From NCBI GenBank assembly GCA_016710965.1, contig JADJTW010000032.1, positions 124,001 to 188,000 on the forward strand: a stretch of DNA of 64,000 bases, in the 5' to 3' direction. The position numbers and the translations under genes are program-made. The DNA comes from Flavobacteriales bacterium (GTDB lineage: Bacteria > Bacteroidota > Bacteroidia > Flavobacteriales_F > PHOS-HE28). Shown piece after piece: positions 27,089 to 36,212 of the stretch. The notes under the pieces were generated by a model, which made no database searches, had not been told where the DNA came from, and worked only from the letters and a program-made list of their open reading frames with translations. Each line of letters opens with the position of its first letter. Position 1 is the first letter of the stretch.

Positions 27089-27405
27089 TCGAGCTCTTGA
27101 AGGCTTTGCTTCAACGACAGCAATTCGCTCCGTGCCTTGCGATCGCCAACGAGCACGCAACGGAGCGCACCCGCTTCACAGGCTTGCATGGCTTCCTCTG
27201 CGCGTCCGGCTTCTGCAAGGAGCAACGCAAGCTGGTAATACGTGGCGATATGTCCGGGCTCATCTGTTACGAGCGACTCAAGATCGGCGAGCGCCTCGCC
27301 CGGGCGCCCAAGCCGTTTCAGTTCCAATGCGATGGCGTAGCGAAGGAAGGCATCCGCAGGCTCTTCGGACAGCAGGGCGCGCAACTGCCGCAGCCGCTCG
27401 CTCAT
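27085..27405 (-). CDS. Small TPR protein
   Basis: 106 residues made of roughly two and a half tetratricopeptide repeats (AFLRYAIALELKRLGRPGEALADLESLV and IATYYQLALLLAEAGRAEEAMQACEAG). No signal peptide, so probably cytoplasmic and protein-binding. The start MSERLRQL at 27405 overlaps the ATPase gene stop by ATGA; its own stop overlaps the next start by ATGA. This places a TPR adaptor inside the iron-transport operon; the partner is unknown. Confidence 0.75.
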   Translation of the reverse strand: MSERLRQLRALLSEEPADAFLRYAIALELKRLGRPGEALADLESLVTDEPGHIATYYQLALLLAEAGRAEEAMQACEAGALRCVLVGDRKARSELLSLKQSLQELE

Positions 27406-28109
27406 GGCGCAAAGGGATTCTCGGCCCATTCTTTCCGCAAGGAGGAGGCGCGTTCCATGCGGACGATCCGCCCGTGGTCCATCACCGCTATGCGGTCTCC
27501 CAGATAGAAGGCATCCTCGCGGTCATGGCTGACGATGATCGCTGCGGTACCATGCTCGCGCAGGATCCGCAGGACTTCGGTGCGCACCTCCTTGCGCGTT
27601 GCGCTGTCGAGGTCGCTGAAGGGTTCGTCCATGAGCAGGACGCGTGGGCGCATGATCAGTGCGCGTGCGATGGCCACCCGTTGCTGCTGTCCGCCGCTGA
27701 GCTGATGCGGGAAACGGTGCCCGAGCCCGTTGAGGCCTACGCTCCCCAGTTCGGCCGCCACGCGGGCGTCGCGTTCGCTGCGAGGATGCTTGTTCAAACC
27801 GAAGCCCACGTTGCCCGCTACGCTGAGGTGCGGGAAGAGCGCCAGGCCTTGGAACACCATGCCGATGGGTCGCGAGCGCGGTACCGTGGAGGAGCCTTGG
27901 GCATGGAGCACTTGGCCGTCCAGTTCGATGCTTCCCTGCACTGGAAGGTCCAGCCCTGCGATCGCTCGCAACAAGGTGGTCTTGCCGCAGCCGCTTGTGC
28001 CTACCACGATGATCACTTCGCCATCGATCAGGTCGAGGTCAATGCCATGCAGCACAGGCGCGCCCCCGCGATGAACGCTCAGTTGGCGGATCCGAAGCAG
28101 TGGATTCAT
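27402..28109 (-). CDS. Ferric iron ABC transporter ATP-binding protein
   Basis: 235 residues. Walker A GTSGCGKTTLL at ~37-47, Q-loop MVFQGLALFPHLSV, signature HQLSGGQQQRVAIARAL, Walker B VLLMDEPFSDLD and switch His in IIVSHDREDAF. The sequence resembles FbpC/PotA-type importers but is shorter because it lacks most of the C-terminal regulatory domain. It powers iron uptake with the permease (overlap ATGA) and the binding protein upstream. Start MNPLLRIRQL at 28109 is fixed by this overlap. Confidence 0.88.
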   Translation of the reverse strand: MNPLLRIRQLSVHRGGAPVLHGIDLDLIDGEVIIVVGTSGCGKTTLLRAIAGLDLPVQGSIELDGQVLHAQGSSTVPRSRPIGMVFQGLALFPHLSVAGNVGFGLNKHPRSERDARVAAELGSVGLNGLGHRFPHQLSGGQQQRVAIARALIMRPRVLLMDEPFSDLDSATRKEVRTEVLRILREHGTAAIIVSHDREDAFYLGDRIAVMDHGRIVRMERASSLRKEWAENPFAP

Positions 28110-29662
28110 CGCTGTACGCGGCGCAGTTGTCGTTCGAGGACGAAGAGCGGCACCACTGCGCAAAGTACGATCAGCAAGGCCGGCAACGCCGCTTCGCGGA
28201 GCTGCTCGTTCACAGCATACCGGTAGGCGCTGGTGCCAAGCGTCTCGAAGTCGAATGGACGCAGGATGAGCGTGAGCGGCAATTCCTTGATCACGTCCAC
28301 GGCAACGAGGATGCCAGCGCCCAAGAGCGCGGGGCGCAGCAGTGGAAGATTGATCCGGAGGAAGGTCCTCCACGTGGAAGCACCGAGGAGCAACGCCGCT
28401 TCATCGAGCGATGCCGACTGGGCGCGCATCGCGCCGAACAAGGGTTGAGTGCCCACGGCGAGGAATCGAGCGCAATACGCGTACAGGAGTAGTCCTATGC
28501 TCCCGATGAGCACCGGTCCGCCCCAGCCGCTGCGATCGACCGGCCCCACCAAGACCATGGCCCCAATGGCGATGACCGCGCCCGGTATGGCGTAGCCCAG
28601 GTTGGCAGCACGAATGGCGATACTGGACCGTGGGCTGTGGCGTTCGCGATGGGCGAAGAAGATGGCGATGATGAGCGTGAGAACAACGGCTCCCAGCGCG
28701 AGCAGCAAGGTGCGGCCCAGTGCGAGCATCAATCCGACATGGTCATTGATCCCCCATGAGGCCCAGGCATCGCCGATGATCTTCGACATCGGGAGGCCGC
28801 ATGCGATCAGCAGCACGACCATGCACGCGGCGAAAGCCATCCAGCCTTCGATGCCGCAGAGCTTCCTGCGTTCGATCGGCGCTTGATCCGTGGCCGTACT
28901 GGCATGGCGTCGTGATCTTCTTTCGATCCAGATGAGCACTCCCACCAGGGCCACTAGCACGATACCGATGCGCAATGAACTGCCAAGATCATGCAGCCCG
29001 CCCCAGCTCCGGAACATGCCCGTGGTAAGCGTGCGGACGCCGTAGTACTTCACTGCGCCATAGTCGTTCATGACTTCCATGCACAGGAGGAGCGCGCCAG
29101 CGGCGATGGCAGGCCGGGCGAGCGGCACGGCCACCCGACGGAAGAGGGATTCGCCTTCGGCACCAAGCAGCCGTGCCGCATCGAATTGGGCGGTCATGCC
29201 GCGTGCGAAAGCAGCGCGGGCTGGCAGATAGATGTACGGGTAGAGGACAAGGCCGAGCACTACACCGAGTCCTGGCAGATTGAGGATATCTGGCTTCACG
29301 CCGAAATGCGACTGGAGCCACAAGGACATGGATCCGGTGGGCCCCAGCAGTGCGGCCCAGGTGTACGCTGCGATGTAGGTTGGCAGGGCCATCGGTAGAA
29401 CGAGCGCCCAGCCCACGAAGCGGCGCAGCGGGAAATCGAAAAGCGCTACGAGCCAGGCGCACGGAACAGCGATGAGCAGGGCGGTGGCCAGCGCGATAGC
29501 GAGCAGCAGCAGTGTCTCGCCCAGTTGCGACCAAAGGAGGTTCCCAAGCACGTGCTCCCACTCAGGCGCGGGTGTGTGCAGCGGGGCGGAGAGCACCACA
29601 AGCAACGGCCCGGCGAGCAGGACGGCCAACGACGTGATGCCGATACGGGCCGCGCGGGTCAT
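28106..29662 (-). CDS. Ferric iron ABC transporter permease (fused FbpB-type)
   Basis: 518 residues with about twelve transmembrane helices and two BPD_transp_1 modules, the usual layout of FbpB/SfuB-type iron permeases. EAA-loop-like sequences are seen as AARLLGAEGESLFRRVAVPLARPAIAAG (first half) and AALLLGASTWRTFLRINLPLLRPALLG (second half). It moves periplasmic Fe(III) across the inner membrane. It lies 7 bp downstream of the binding protein and overlaps the ATPase by ATGA. Confidence 0.9.
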   Translation of the reverse strand: MTRAARIGITSLAVLLAGPLLVVLSAPLHTPAPEWEHVLGNLLWSQLGETLLLLAIALATALLIAVPCAWLVALFDFPLRRFVGWALVLPMALPTYIAAYTWAALLGPTGSMSLWLQSHFGVKPDILNLPGLGVVLGLVLYPYIYLPARAAFARGMTAQFDAARLLGAEGESLFRRVAVPLARPAIAAGALLLCMEVMNDYGAVKYYGVRTLTTGMFRSWGGLHDLGSSLRIGIVLVALVGVLIWIERRSRRHASTATDQAPIERRKLCGIEGWMAFAACMVVLLIACGLPMSKIIGDAWASWGINDHVGLMLALGRTLLLALGAVVLTLIIAIFFAHRERHSPRSSIAIRAANLGYAIPGAVIAIGAMVLVGPVDRSGWGGPVLIGSIGLLLYAYCARFLAVGTQPLFGAMRAQSASLDEAALLLGASTWRTFLRINLPLLRPALLGAGILVAVDVIKELPLTLILRPFDFETLGTSAYRYAVNEQLREAALPALLIVLCAVVPLFVLERQLRRVQR

Positions 29663-29669
29663 GCTTTGC

Positions 29670-30716
29670 TCAATGCCAGCCCGCTTCGTCGAAGAGCTTC
29701 ACCGCATCGGCGTTCAAGCGGCCCAACGCTTCCAGGTTCAACGTATCGCGCTGGAAGGACCCGAAGGCAGCAAGTTCCGCTGATGCAGGGATCCCGGCTT
29801 TCACAGGGTATTCCTTGTTCCCTTCGGCGAAGCTGCGTTGTACTTCATCGCTACTGAGGAACTCGAGGAGCGCGATGGCTTCTGGAATATGCCTCGCATG
29901 CTTCGCCACGCCGCCGCCGCTGATGTTCACGTGCGTGCCATGTGCTCCCATGGCCGGGAACACGACGCCGATGACCGCCTTGGCCTTCTGCTTCTCGGGC
30001 TCCTCGCTGGCCATGAGCTTGCCTATGTAGTAGCTGTTCGCGATCGTCACTGTGCCCAACCCTTCACCGATGGCGAGCAATTGATCGGTATCGCCACCTT
30101 TCGGTTCACGCGCCATGTTCCTCACAATGCCCTTCGCCCAAGCCTTCGCTGCTTCCGGTCCGTCGTGGGCGATCATGGCGGCGAGCAAGCTCTGGTTGTA
30201 CACGTTCTCGGAACTGCGCACGAGCACCTTGCCCTTCCATTTCGAATTGGTCAGGTCGGCATAGTTCTTCAGCTCTTCAGGCTTCACTTTGGTCTTGTCA
30301 TAGGCGATCACCCGCGCGCGCATCGTCAAGCCGAACCAGTTGCCTTCGGGGTCGCGCAGGTTGGCCGGTATGTTGGCGCTCAGCACATCGCTGGTCACCG
30401 GTTGAAGGAAGCCGCGCGCTTTCGCCAGGCCCAGGCGGCCGGCATCGGCGGTGATGAGCACATCGCACGGGCTGTTGGCGCCTTCCTGTGCCATGCGTTC
30501 GAGCACCTCGTCGTCATCGGCCTCGATGACCTTCACGGCAATGCCCGTCTTCTCGGTGAATGCGGCGAAAAGCGCCTTATCGGTATCGTAGTGACGGTGG
30601 GTGTACACGTTCACTTCGCGCGGTGCGGCAGGCGTGGCCTCGATGGCTTGTTCACTGGGTGCGGGCTCGCCGCAGGCCATGGCCAGCAGGGGCAGGAGGT
30701 AGGAAAGGCGTTTCAT
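29670..30716 (-). CDS. Ferric iron-binding lipoprotein (FbpA/FutA-like)
   Basis: 348 residues. Lipoprotein signal KRLSYLLPLLAMAC. A class II periplasmic-binding protein with the FutA/FbpA opening VNVYTHRHYDTDKALFAAF (His/Tyr ligands), PCDVLITADAGRL, and the Tyr-rich iron site in TIANSYYIGKLM. It captures Fe(III) in the periplasm for the downstream permease and ATPase. The start ATG 30716 is supported by the lipobox distance. First gene of a five-gene minus-strand operon. Confidence 0.9.
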   Translation of the reverse strand: MKRLSYLLPLLAMACGEPAPSEQAIEATPAAPREVNVYTHRHYDTDKALFAAFTEKTGIAVKVIEADDDEVLERMAQEGANSPCDVLITADAGRLGLAKARGFLQPVTSDVLSANIPANLRDPEGNWFGLTMRARVIAYDKTKVKPEELKNYADLTNSKWKGKVLVRSSENVYNQSLLAAMIAHDGPEAAKAWAKGIVRNMAREPKGGDTDQLLAIGEGLGTVTIANSYYIGKLMASEEPEKQKAKAVIGVVFPAMGAHGTHVNISGGGVAKHARHIPEAIALLEFLSSDEVQRSFAEGNKEYPVKAGIPASAELAAFGSFQRDTLNLEALGRLNADAVKLFDEAGWH

Positions 30717-30834
30717 GTGCTGGATAGGGGCGGCGAAAGTACCTGCCCCGAAGGGTGCGGGCCATAGCACGATCGTGGTATTCCTATGCAAACGTCAGGG
30801 AACCGGTACGAGCATTCGCGCGTATGCACGCGCG

Positions 30835-31836
30835 ATGCTCCAACGGATCCATCCATTCACCTCCCTCGGGCTGGTCCTGCTGGTGCTGGCCCCGGCCTTC
30901 ATTGCGGTGGGACTGCCCTTGCTGGCCGTTGCGCTCATGTTCCTCGCGCATGCCTTCGCACTGCTCGAATTCAAGAAGTACACAAGCCACTACCAGTTCG
31001 CCATGATCGTGGCCTCGGCTACCATAATGGGCATTTTCCTGGACCTCTGGTACATGCGCTGGCCATGGCTCACGCTTGCCATGTTCTGCGCAAGTACAGC
31101 CACCGTGGCCCGGCAGGCCTTCATGCAACGATTCACGTACATGAACCTGCTTTGGGCGGATACTGGGCTCGCCGTGGTGGCGCTCGGCTGCTACCTGACG
31201 GCTATCCGCGACCACGCCTTCGCATGGGACCTCTGGCTCGCGCCTGTGCTTCCCATCGCCAGTGCGCTCATGCTCACCTTCGGTTATGTGCAGGACGCCC
31301 GGCACATCCGCCACCGCTCGCGCAATGGCTATCGCGTGCGGGTCGATTCCCCGGCGCCGGACTTCGAATTGCCGGATCAGGATGGACGACCGGTGCGGCT
31401 TTCCGACTACCGGGGCAAGCACCCCGTGCTGCTCATCTTCGTCCGCGGCGACTGGTGCCCCGGTTGCCACATGATGCTGCGCACGTACGAGCGCAACCGG
31501 TCGCGCTTCCTGGAGAAGGGGGTGCATGTGCTCGCCATCGGGCCGGACGACATCGCGGTCAATAGCGACATGGTCGCGCGGATCGGGGTCGGTTTCCGAC
31601 TGCTCAGCGATGACCAGCAAGCCATAAGCGGGCGCTACGGTGTGGTGTACAACAATCCGGTCCTTGAAGTGGGGGTGGACTATGAGCGGGGTATTCCGCT
31701 TCCCGCCTCCTTCCTGGTGGATGCGGATGGGGTGGTGCGCTACGTTTCTCGGCCCGATCGCGTGGGCGAGTTCCTCGATCCGGAATTGATCTTCAGCGTG
31801 CTCGATCGCATCAGGCCCGTAATGCACCCGGTATGA
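30835..31836 (+). CDS. Membrane-anchored peroxiredoxin/thioredoxin-like protein
   Basis: 333 residues. The N-terminal ~150 residues hold about five hydrophobic helices (LVLLVLAPAFIAVGLPLLAV and others). A redoxin/AhpC-TSA domain follows with DSPAPDFELPDQDGRPVRLSDYRGKHPVLLIF and the active site GDWCPGCHMML, a CxxC pair. The domain ends in ASFLVDADGVVRYVSRPDR. The fold is expected on the side reached after the last helix. Start ATG 30835 chosen because the upstream extension lacks hydrophobic pattern. Its stop overlaps the phosphatase start by ATGA. Confidence 0.8.
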   Translation: MLQRIHPFTSLGLVLLVLAPAFIAVGLPLLAVALMFLAHAFALLEFKKYTSHYQFAMIVASATIMGIFLDLWYMRWPWLTLAMFCASTATVARQAFMQRFTYMNLLWADTGLAVVALGCYLTAIRDHAFAWDLWLAPVLPIASALMLTFGYVQDARHIRHRSRNGYRVRVDSPAPDFELPDQDGRPVRLSDYRGKHPVLLIFVRGDWCPGCHMMLRTYERNRSRFLEKGVHVLAIGPDDIAVNSDMVARIGVGFRLLSDDQQAISGRYGVVYNNPVLEVGVDYERGIPLPASFLVDADGVVRYVSRPDRVGEFLDPELIFSVLDRIRPVMHPV

Positions 31837-33119
31837 AACTGACAATGGGCGTGGCGCTGGGCGCATTGCCCGTGGTGCTCCTGGGCGCCTCGGTGGTCAT
31901 CAGCAACGCATACAACCGCCTGCACAAGCGTAACCAGCGCGCGGAGCAGGATCGCCAGAGCCTCATGGAGGTGCTCGAGGGCAGCAACGATGCGCTCTTC
32001 GTGATCAACTTCGTCAACGGCCGCATCTATCAGGCGAATGAACGCGCAGCCATCATGCTCGGCTATTCGCGCGAGGAACTGGCGCATCTCACCATCTTCC
32101 AGCTTCACCCCGATGAGCACCTGCAGAGCAGTGCCTTGCGGATCGCCGATGCTTGGGAGAACAAGGGAGCGATCTATGAGGACATTCCGCTGCTCAAGGC
32201 CGATGGCGGGATCATAGAGGTGGAAAGCAGCGTGCGCGTTACCAGCTACGATGGCAAACCGGCCGTCATACTCTTCGCCCGTGATATACGCGAGCGCCTG
32301 GCCTTGCAAAGGCGGGTAGCCGAGCAGCAAGTCGTCGTGGGGCGTCAGAACCGTGATCTCCTTTCGAGCATTCGTTACGCCCAACGGATCCAACGTGCGG
32401 TATTGCCGGAGGCAGAACAGCTCCAGGAGATCATCCCGGAATCCTTCATCCTCTTCCGCCCGCGCGACATCGTGAGCGGCGACCTCTACTGGTTCGCCGA
32501 GGTGGACGGAATGTTGGTGATCGCGGCGGCCGATTGCACCGGCCATGGCGTGCCGGGCGCGCTGCTCAGCCTGATCGCTGCAGAGCTCTTCCGGGAATCG
32601 GTCATGGAAGAACGCATCACCGATCCCGCGCGCATCCTCGACGCGCTGCGGACTGGCTTCGTTCATGCGCTGAACCGCAACGATGGCGGGGACAATCGCG
32701 ATGGCATGAACGTGGGCATGGCAACATTGGACCCGAAGCGTGGCCAGTTGCAGTACGCTGGAGCCTACGGCCCGATGTACCTGGTGCGCGATGGCGAATT
32801 GATCGAGTTCAAAGGCGATCGCATGCCCATCGGACAGCACGAGGGAACGCCCAAGCCCTTCGGCAGGGAAGTGATCGATTTGCAAGCAGGAGATCGGTTC
32901 TACCTGTTCTCCGACGGCCTCTGCGACCAGTTCGGCGGACCGCTCGGCAAGAAGCTGCGTAGCGCGGGCCTCAAACAATGGCTCATCGGTTCGGCCGATC
33001 TTTCCATGGAAGACCAATACCAGGCCGTCTCTGATCGGTTCCGACAGTGGAAGGGCGGCGAGGAACAGGTCGATGACGTGCTCCTGATCGGCGTGCAGTA
33101 CGACGGTCCTCAGGCCTGA
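31833..33119 (+). CDS. PAS-domain SpoIIE-type serine phosphatase
   Basis: 428 residues. One N-terminal membrane anchor (VALGALPVVLLGASVVIS), a PAS domain (VLEGSNDALFVINFVNGRIYQANERAA ... GYSREELAHLTIF) at ~45-160, a short coiled coil, then the PP2C-type SpoIIE domain from ~185 with SGDLYWFAEVDGMLVIAAADCTGHGVPGALLSLI as the metal motif and FYLFSDGLCDQFGG near the end. It dephosphorylates a partner, typically an anti-sigma-factor antagonist, in response to the PAS signal. Coupled to the redoxin gene; the 3' end overlaps convergent miaA by 10 bp. Confidence 0.88.
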   Translation: MKLTMGVALGALPVVLLGASVVISNAYNRLHKRNQRAEQDRQSLMEVLEGSNDALFVINFVNGRIYQANERAAIMLGYSREELAHLTIFQLHPDEHLQSSALRIADAWENKGAIYEDIPLLKADGGIIEVESSVRVTSYDGKPAVILFARDIRERLALQRRVAEQQVVVGRQNRDLLSSIRYAQRIQRAVLPEAEQLQEIIPESFILFRPRDIVSGDLYWFAEVDGMLVIAAADCTGHGVPGALLSLIAAELFRESVMEERITDPARILDALRTGFVHALNRNDGGDNRDGMNVGMATLDPKRGQLQYAGAYGPMYLVRDGELIEFKGDRMPIGQHEGTPKPFGREVIDLQAGDRFYLFSDGLCDQFGGPLGKKLRSAGLKQWLIGSADLSMEDQYQAVSDRFRQWKGGEEQVDDVLLIGVQYDGPQA

Positions 33120-34012
33120 GCTTCCGATACCGCGATCATACGGGTGGTGTCCCCCGGCGCTACCCATTTCCATCCTTCGTCTCGACGCAACCATGTCATC
33201 TGGCGCTTGGCGTAGTTGCGCGTGTGCTGCTTGATGAGCGCAACTGCTGCATCCAGTGCCAAGGCCCCGTCGAAGTGCGCGAACAGTTCGCGGTAGCCAA
33301 CCGTCTGCAGGGCATTTCGCTCGCGATGCTGGAGGAGTGATCGCGCTTCATCTACCAGGCCATCGGCCACCATGCGGTCCACGCGTGCATCTATGCGCGC
33401 ATAGAGTTGCTCACGTGGCATGTCCATGGCGATGCGCACGAGACGGACATCCTCGCGGTCCCTGGTACCGGTGCGTTGCGCGCTGAACGGTTTGCCGGTG
33501 AGCAGGCACACTTCCAGTGCGCGTATCACGCGGTGGGGGTTGTTCCGATCGATGCGCGCATGCGATGCCGGATCAAGGGTCGCGAGTTCTTCCACCAAGG
33601 AAGCTAGGCCATGCTGTTTCGCCCGACCTTGCAACTTCTCACGGAGCCTGGGATCGCTCCGCGGAAGCGGGTCCATGCCTCTGATCAGGGCATCGATGTA
33701 CAGGCCGCTGCCTCCCACCAGTACCACCATGCCGCGCGTCTTCAGCAATTCCTGCAGCACGGGCTCCGCCTCGCGTGCGAAACGACCGGCGCTCCATGTT
33801 TCGGTGATATCCAAGTGCCCGAGGAAGTGGTGATTCACCCCGCCTAATTCTCCAACGCTTGGCCGAGCGGTGCCGATGCGCATGGCTTGGTAGAATTGCC
33901 GTGAATCGGCACTGATCACCTCGGTTCCGAAGTGGGAAGCCAGGTTCACCGCGGCCTCCGTTTTACCCGAGGCAGTCGGCCCGCCGATGATGATCAGCGT
34001 TCCGCGTGCCAT
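33110..34012 (-). CDS. miaA: tRNA dimethylallyltransferase MiaA
   Basis: 300 residues. Transfers the dimethylallyl group to A37 of UNN-decoding tRNAs. P-loop IIGGPTASGKTEAAV at the N-terminus, then SADSRQFYQAMRIGTARPS, GGSGLYIDALIRGMDPLP, and RTGTRDRE with the DMAPP/tRNA residues. The C-terminal RNYAKRQMTWLRRDEGWKWV is conserved. The start at 34012 overlaps the stop of the upstream ORF3-like gene (ATGA). Confidence 0.95.
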   Translation of the reverse strand: MARGTLIIIGGPTASGKTEAAVNLASHFGTEVISADSRQFYQAMRIGTARPSVGELGGVNHHFLGHLDITETWSAGRFAREAEPVLQELLKTRGMVVLVGGSGLYIDALIRGMDPLPRSDPRLREKLQGRAKQHGLASLVEELATLDPASHARIDRNNPHRVIRALEVCLLTGKPFSAQRTGTRDREDVRLVRIAMDMPREQLYARIDARVDRMVADGLVDEARSLLQHRERNALQTVGYRELFAHFDGALALDAAVALIKQHTRNYAKRQMTWLRRDEGWKWVAPGDTTRMIAVSEAQA

Positions 34013-34602
34013 CAGCGGTATTCCTCGCCGAGGTCATCGAGGCTCCCGTGGCCGTGCTCATCGTGGTCGCCGCCCTCATCGCCGAAGTGCTCATCCTCTT
34101 CTTCTTCCTCGTATTGGTGCTCTTCACCGCCGGTGGCATAGGGGTCTTCTTCTTCGAGGATGCCCGCTGTGAGATCATCCTCCTTGCTGTGCTCGCCCGG
34201 AGCTTCTTTCATGCTCAAAACCACGCGCGGATAGGCGACGCCTTTTTCCGGTTCGCTGGCTTGGATCAGCTCCACCATGAACATCCACATGTGCAGGAAG
34301 TCATAGGCGTATACGAAGCGCTGGTTGGTGGCGCGCATGTGGTCGCTGATGAGCACCTGGTCCATGAGGGCGGGCGTGGCGTCGCCGTCCTGTCCGAATC
34401 CGAGGTCGGCTAACGGTATCTCAGGGCCCTTGTCCCAGTTCTCGTCGCTCACATAGAAGCAGGCCATCTCCTGGCCGATGAAGCCGAAAGCATCCTTGAT
34501 CGCTTTATGGAGATCGAGGAAGCTCTGCTCGCTGCCGATCTCGATGTCACGGAACGCCTCGCTCTCGTGATCGATCAGTACCCTGAAACGGTAGATGCGC
34601 AT
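34012..34602 (-). CDS. pRiA4b ORF3-like family protein with acidic His-rich tail
   Basis: 196 residues. Residues ~1-150 fit the plasmid pRiA4b ORF-3/IS1096 passenger family (PF07929): YRFRVLIDHESEAFRDIEIGSEQSFLDLHKAI, ISDHMRATNQRFVYAYDFLHMWMFMVELIQ. The last ~45 residues are extremely acidic and His-rich (EEEEEDEHFGDEGGDHDEHGHG). Despite the family name no transposon is seen here. Translationally coupled to miaA. Function unknown; metal or protein binding by the tail is conceivable. Confidence 0.78.
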   Translation of the reverse strand: MRIYRFRVLIDHESEAFRDIEIGSEQSFLDLHKAIKDAFGFIGQEMACFYVSDENWDKGPEIPLADLGFGQDGDATPALMDQVLISDHMRATNQRFVYAYDFLHMWMFMVELIQASEPEKGVAYPRVVLSMKEAPGEHSKEDDLTAGILEEEDPYATGGEEHQYEEEEEDEHFGDEGGDHDEHGHGSLDDLGEEYR

Positions 34603-34715
34603 TGGGAGGAGTTGGAGAGCCGGTTGGCGGTCAGTGGTTCCGGTCGCGAAGGAAGCTAATGTTGAACGTTGATGCGCATCGACCGCTGGGTCGCCAGCTT
34701 CAGACCCTCAACCGG

Positions 34716-36191
34716 TTACCGATCCTCCAGCACCACCGGCTCCACGCCCAGCTTCCTGCCCGTATCCAACATGAGCTGCCAGGCCTCCGCCCGCTCGTTG
34801 TGGATCACGCCGTCCAGGATCGCATCCTTGATCACCGTCTTGATATCCCCGATGAGCTTGCAGGGCTGGATGGCGAAAGCGCGCATGATGTCCTCGCCGG
34901 TGATGGGTGGCTGAAAATTGCGTACGCGGTCCTTCTCCTCCACGTCCTTCAGCTTCTGCATCACCACCTCGTAGTTGCGCAGGTAGCGGTCCTTCTTCTT
35001 CTCGTTCTTGCTGGTGATGTCCGCACGACAGAGGATCATCAGCGCGTCGATGTCGTCGCCGGCATCGAAGAGCAGGCGCCGCACCGCGCTGTCGGTCACC
35101 TCCACCTTGGTGAGGGCGATGGGCCGCAAGTGGAGCGCAACGAGGTTCTTCACAAAGCGCATCTGTTCGTCCAATGGCAGCTTCAGTCGACGGAAGATCG
35201 TTGGCACCATGCGTGCGCCCTTGTCCTCATGTCCGTGGAAGGTCCAGCCGTGGCCGGGCTCGAAGCGCTTGGTCTTCGGCTTCGCGATGTCGTGCAGGAT
35301 GGCGGCCCAGCGCAGCCAGAGGTCGTCGCTCTTCTCGCACACGTTGTCCAGCACCTGCAGCGTGTGGTGGAAGTTGTCCTTGTGGCCGATGCCGAACTTC
35401 TCCTCTGCGCCTTGCAGTTCCACGAACTCCGGGAAGAACTCCTGCAAGAGCCCGCATTGCAGCAAGAGGTTGAACCCGATGCTGGGCTTGGCGCACAAGA
35501 TGATCTTGTTCAGTTCCGTGTGGATGCGTTCCGCGCTGATGATCTCCAGTCGCTTCGCATTGCGCTTGATGGCATCGAAGGTGGGTGGGTCGATGACGAA
35601 ACCGAGCTGGTTCGCGAAGCGCACGGCGCGAAGCATGCGCAACGGATCGTCGCTGAAGGTGATGTCCGGGTCGAGCGGCGTGCGCAACAGGCCGCGGTCC
35701 AGGTCGAGGATGCCACCGAAGGGATCCACCAGTGCGCCGAGGCTTCCAGTGTTGAGCGAGATCGCGAGCGCATTGATCGTGAAGTCCCGCCGCTCCTGGT
35801 CGTTCTGGATGGTGCCGGGTTCCACTTCCGGTTTCCGACTGTCCCGACTGTAGCTCTCCTTTCTTGCTCCCACGAATTCCACCTGCACGACCTGTCCCGC
35901 CTCAGCGGGATTGCCGTGCATGAACATCGCTGTCCCGAAATTCTTGAAGACATGCACGGGGCCAGCGTTCAAGCGTTTGGCAACAGCCTCAGCGAAAGCG
36001 ATTCCATCACCTTCCACCACGAAGTCGATGTCCTTGCAGGGGCGACCGATGAGCATGTCGCGCACATAGCCACCGATTGCGAAGGCTGGAATGTTCTGCT
36101 TCGCTGCCTCAGCGGCCACTGCCGCAAAGAGCGGCTCGCTCACCACGCTGTCGAGGCGCGCAGGATCCACGGTGTATTCTGCGAGAGGCAT
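34716..36191 (-). CDS. CCA tRNA nucleotidyltransferase with HD domain
   Basis: 491 residues. Class II nucleotidyltransferase head: FAIGGYVRDMLIGRPCKDIDFVVEGDG with the metal-binding DxD, then RRDFTINALAISL and DPLRMLRAVRFANQLGFVID. The C-terminal half has an HD phosphohydrolase-like domain (LRWAAILHDIAKPKTKRFE ... FHGHEDKGARM). It adds or repairs the 3' CCA of tRNAs. The start at 36191 places the head domain ~40 residues in, usual for Bacteroidota. The gap to the next minus-strand gene (34603-34715) holds no gene. Confidence 0.93.
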   Translation of the reverse strand: MPLAEYTVDPARLDSVVSEPLFAAVAAEAAKQNIPAFAIGGYVRDMLIGRPCKDIDFVVEGDGIAFAEAVAKRLNAGPVHVFKNFGTAMFMHGNPAEAGQVVQVEFVGARKESYSRDSRKPEVEPGTIQNDQERRDFTINALAISLNTGSLGALVDPFGGILDLDRGLLRTPLDPDITFSDDPLRMLRAVRFANQLGFVIDPPTFDAIKRNAKRLEIISAERIHTELNKIILCAKPSIGFNLLLQCGLLQEFFPEFVELQGAEEKFGIGHKDNFHHTLQVLDNVCEKSDDLWLRWAAILHDIAKPKTKRFEPGHGWTFHGHEDKGARMVPTIFRRLKLPLDEQMRFVKNLVALHLRPIALTKVEVTDSAVRRLLFDAGDDIDALMILCRADITSKNEKKKDRYLRNYEVVMQKLKDVEEKDRVRNFQPPITGEDIMRAFAIQPCKLIGDIKTVIKDAILDGVIHNERAEAWQLMLDTGRKLGVEPVVLEDR

Positions 36192-36212
36192 TGGGCCGCG
36201 AAAGTAGGAGGC

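Noticed and set aside
34012..34602. Transposon passenger (IS1096-related family name)
   Set aside because: No transposase, terminal repeats or target duplication nearby; the gene is coupled to miaA.
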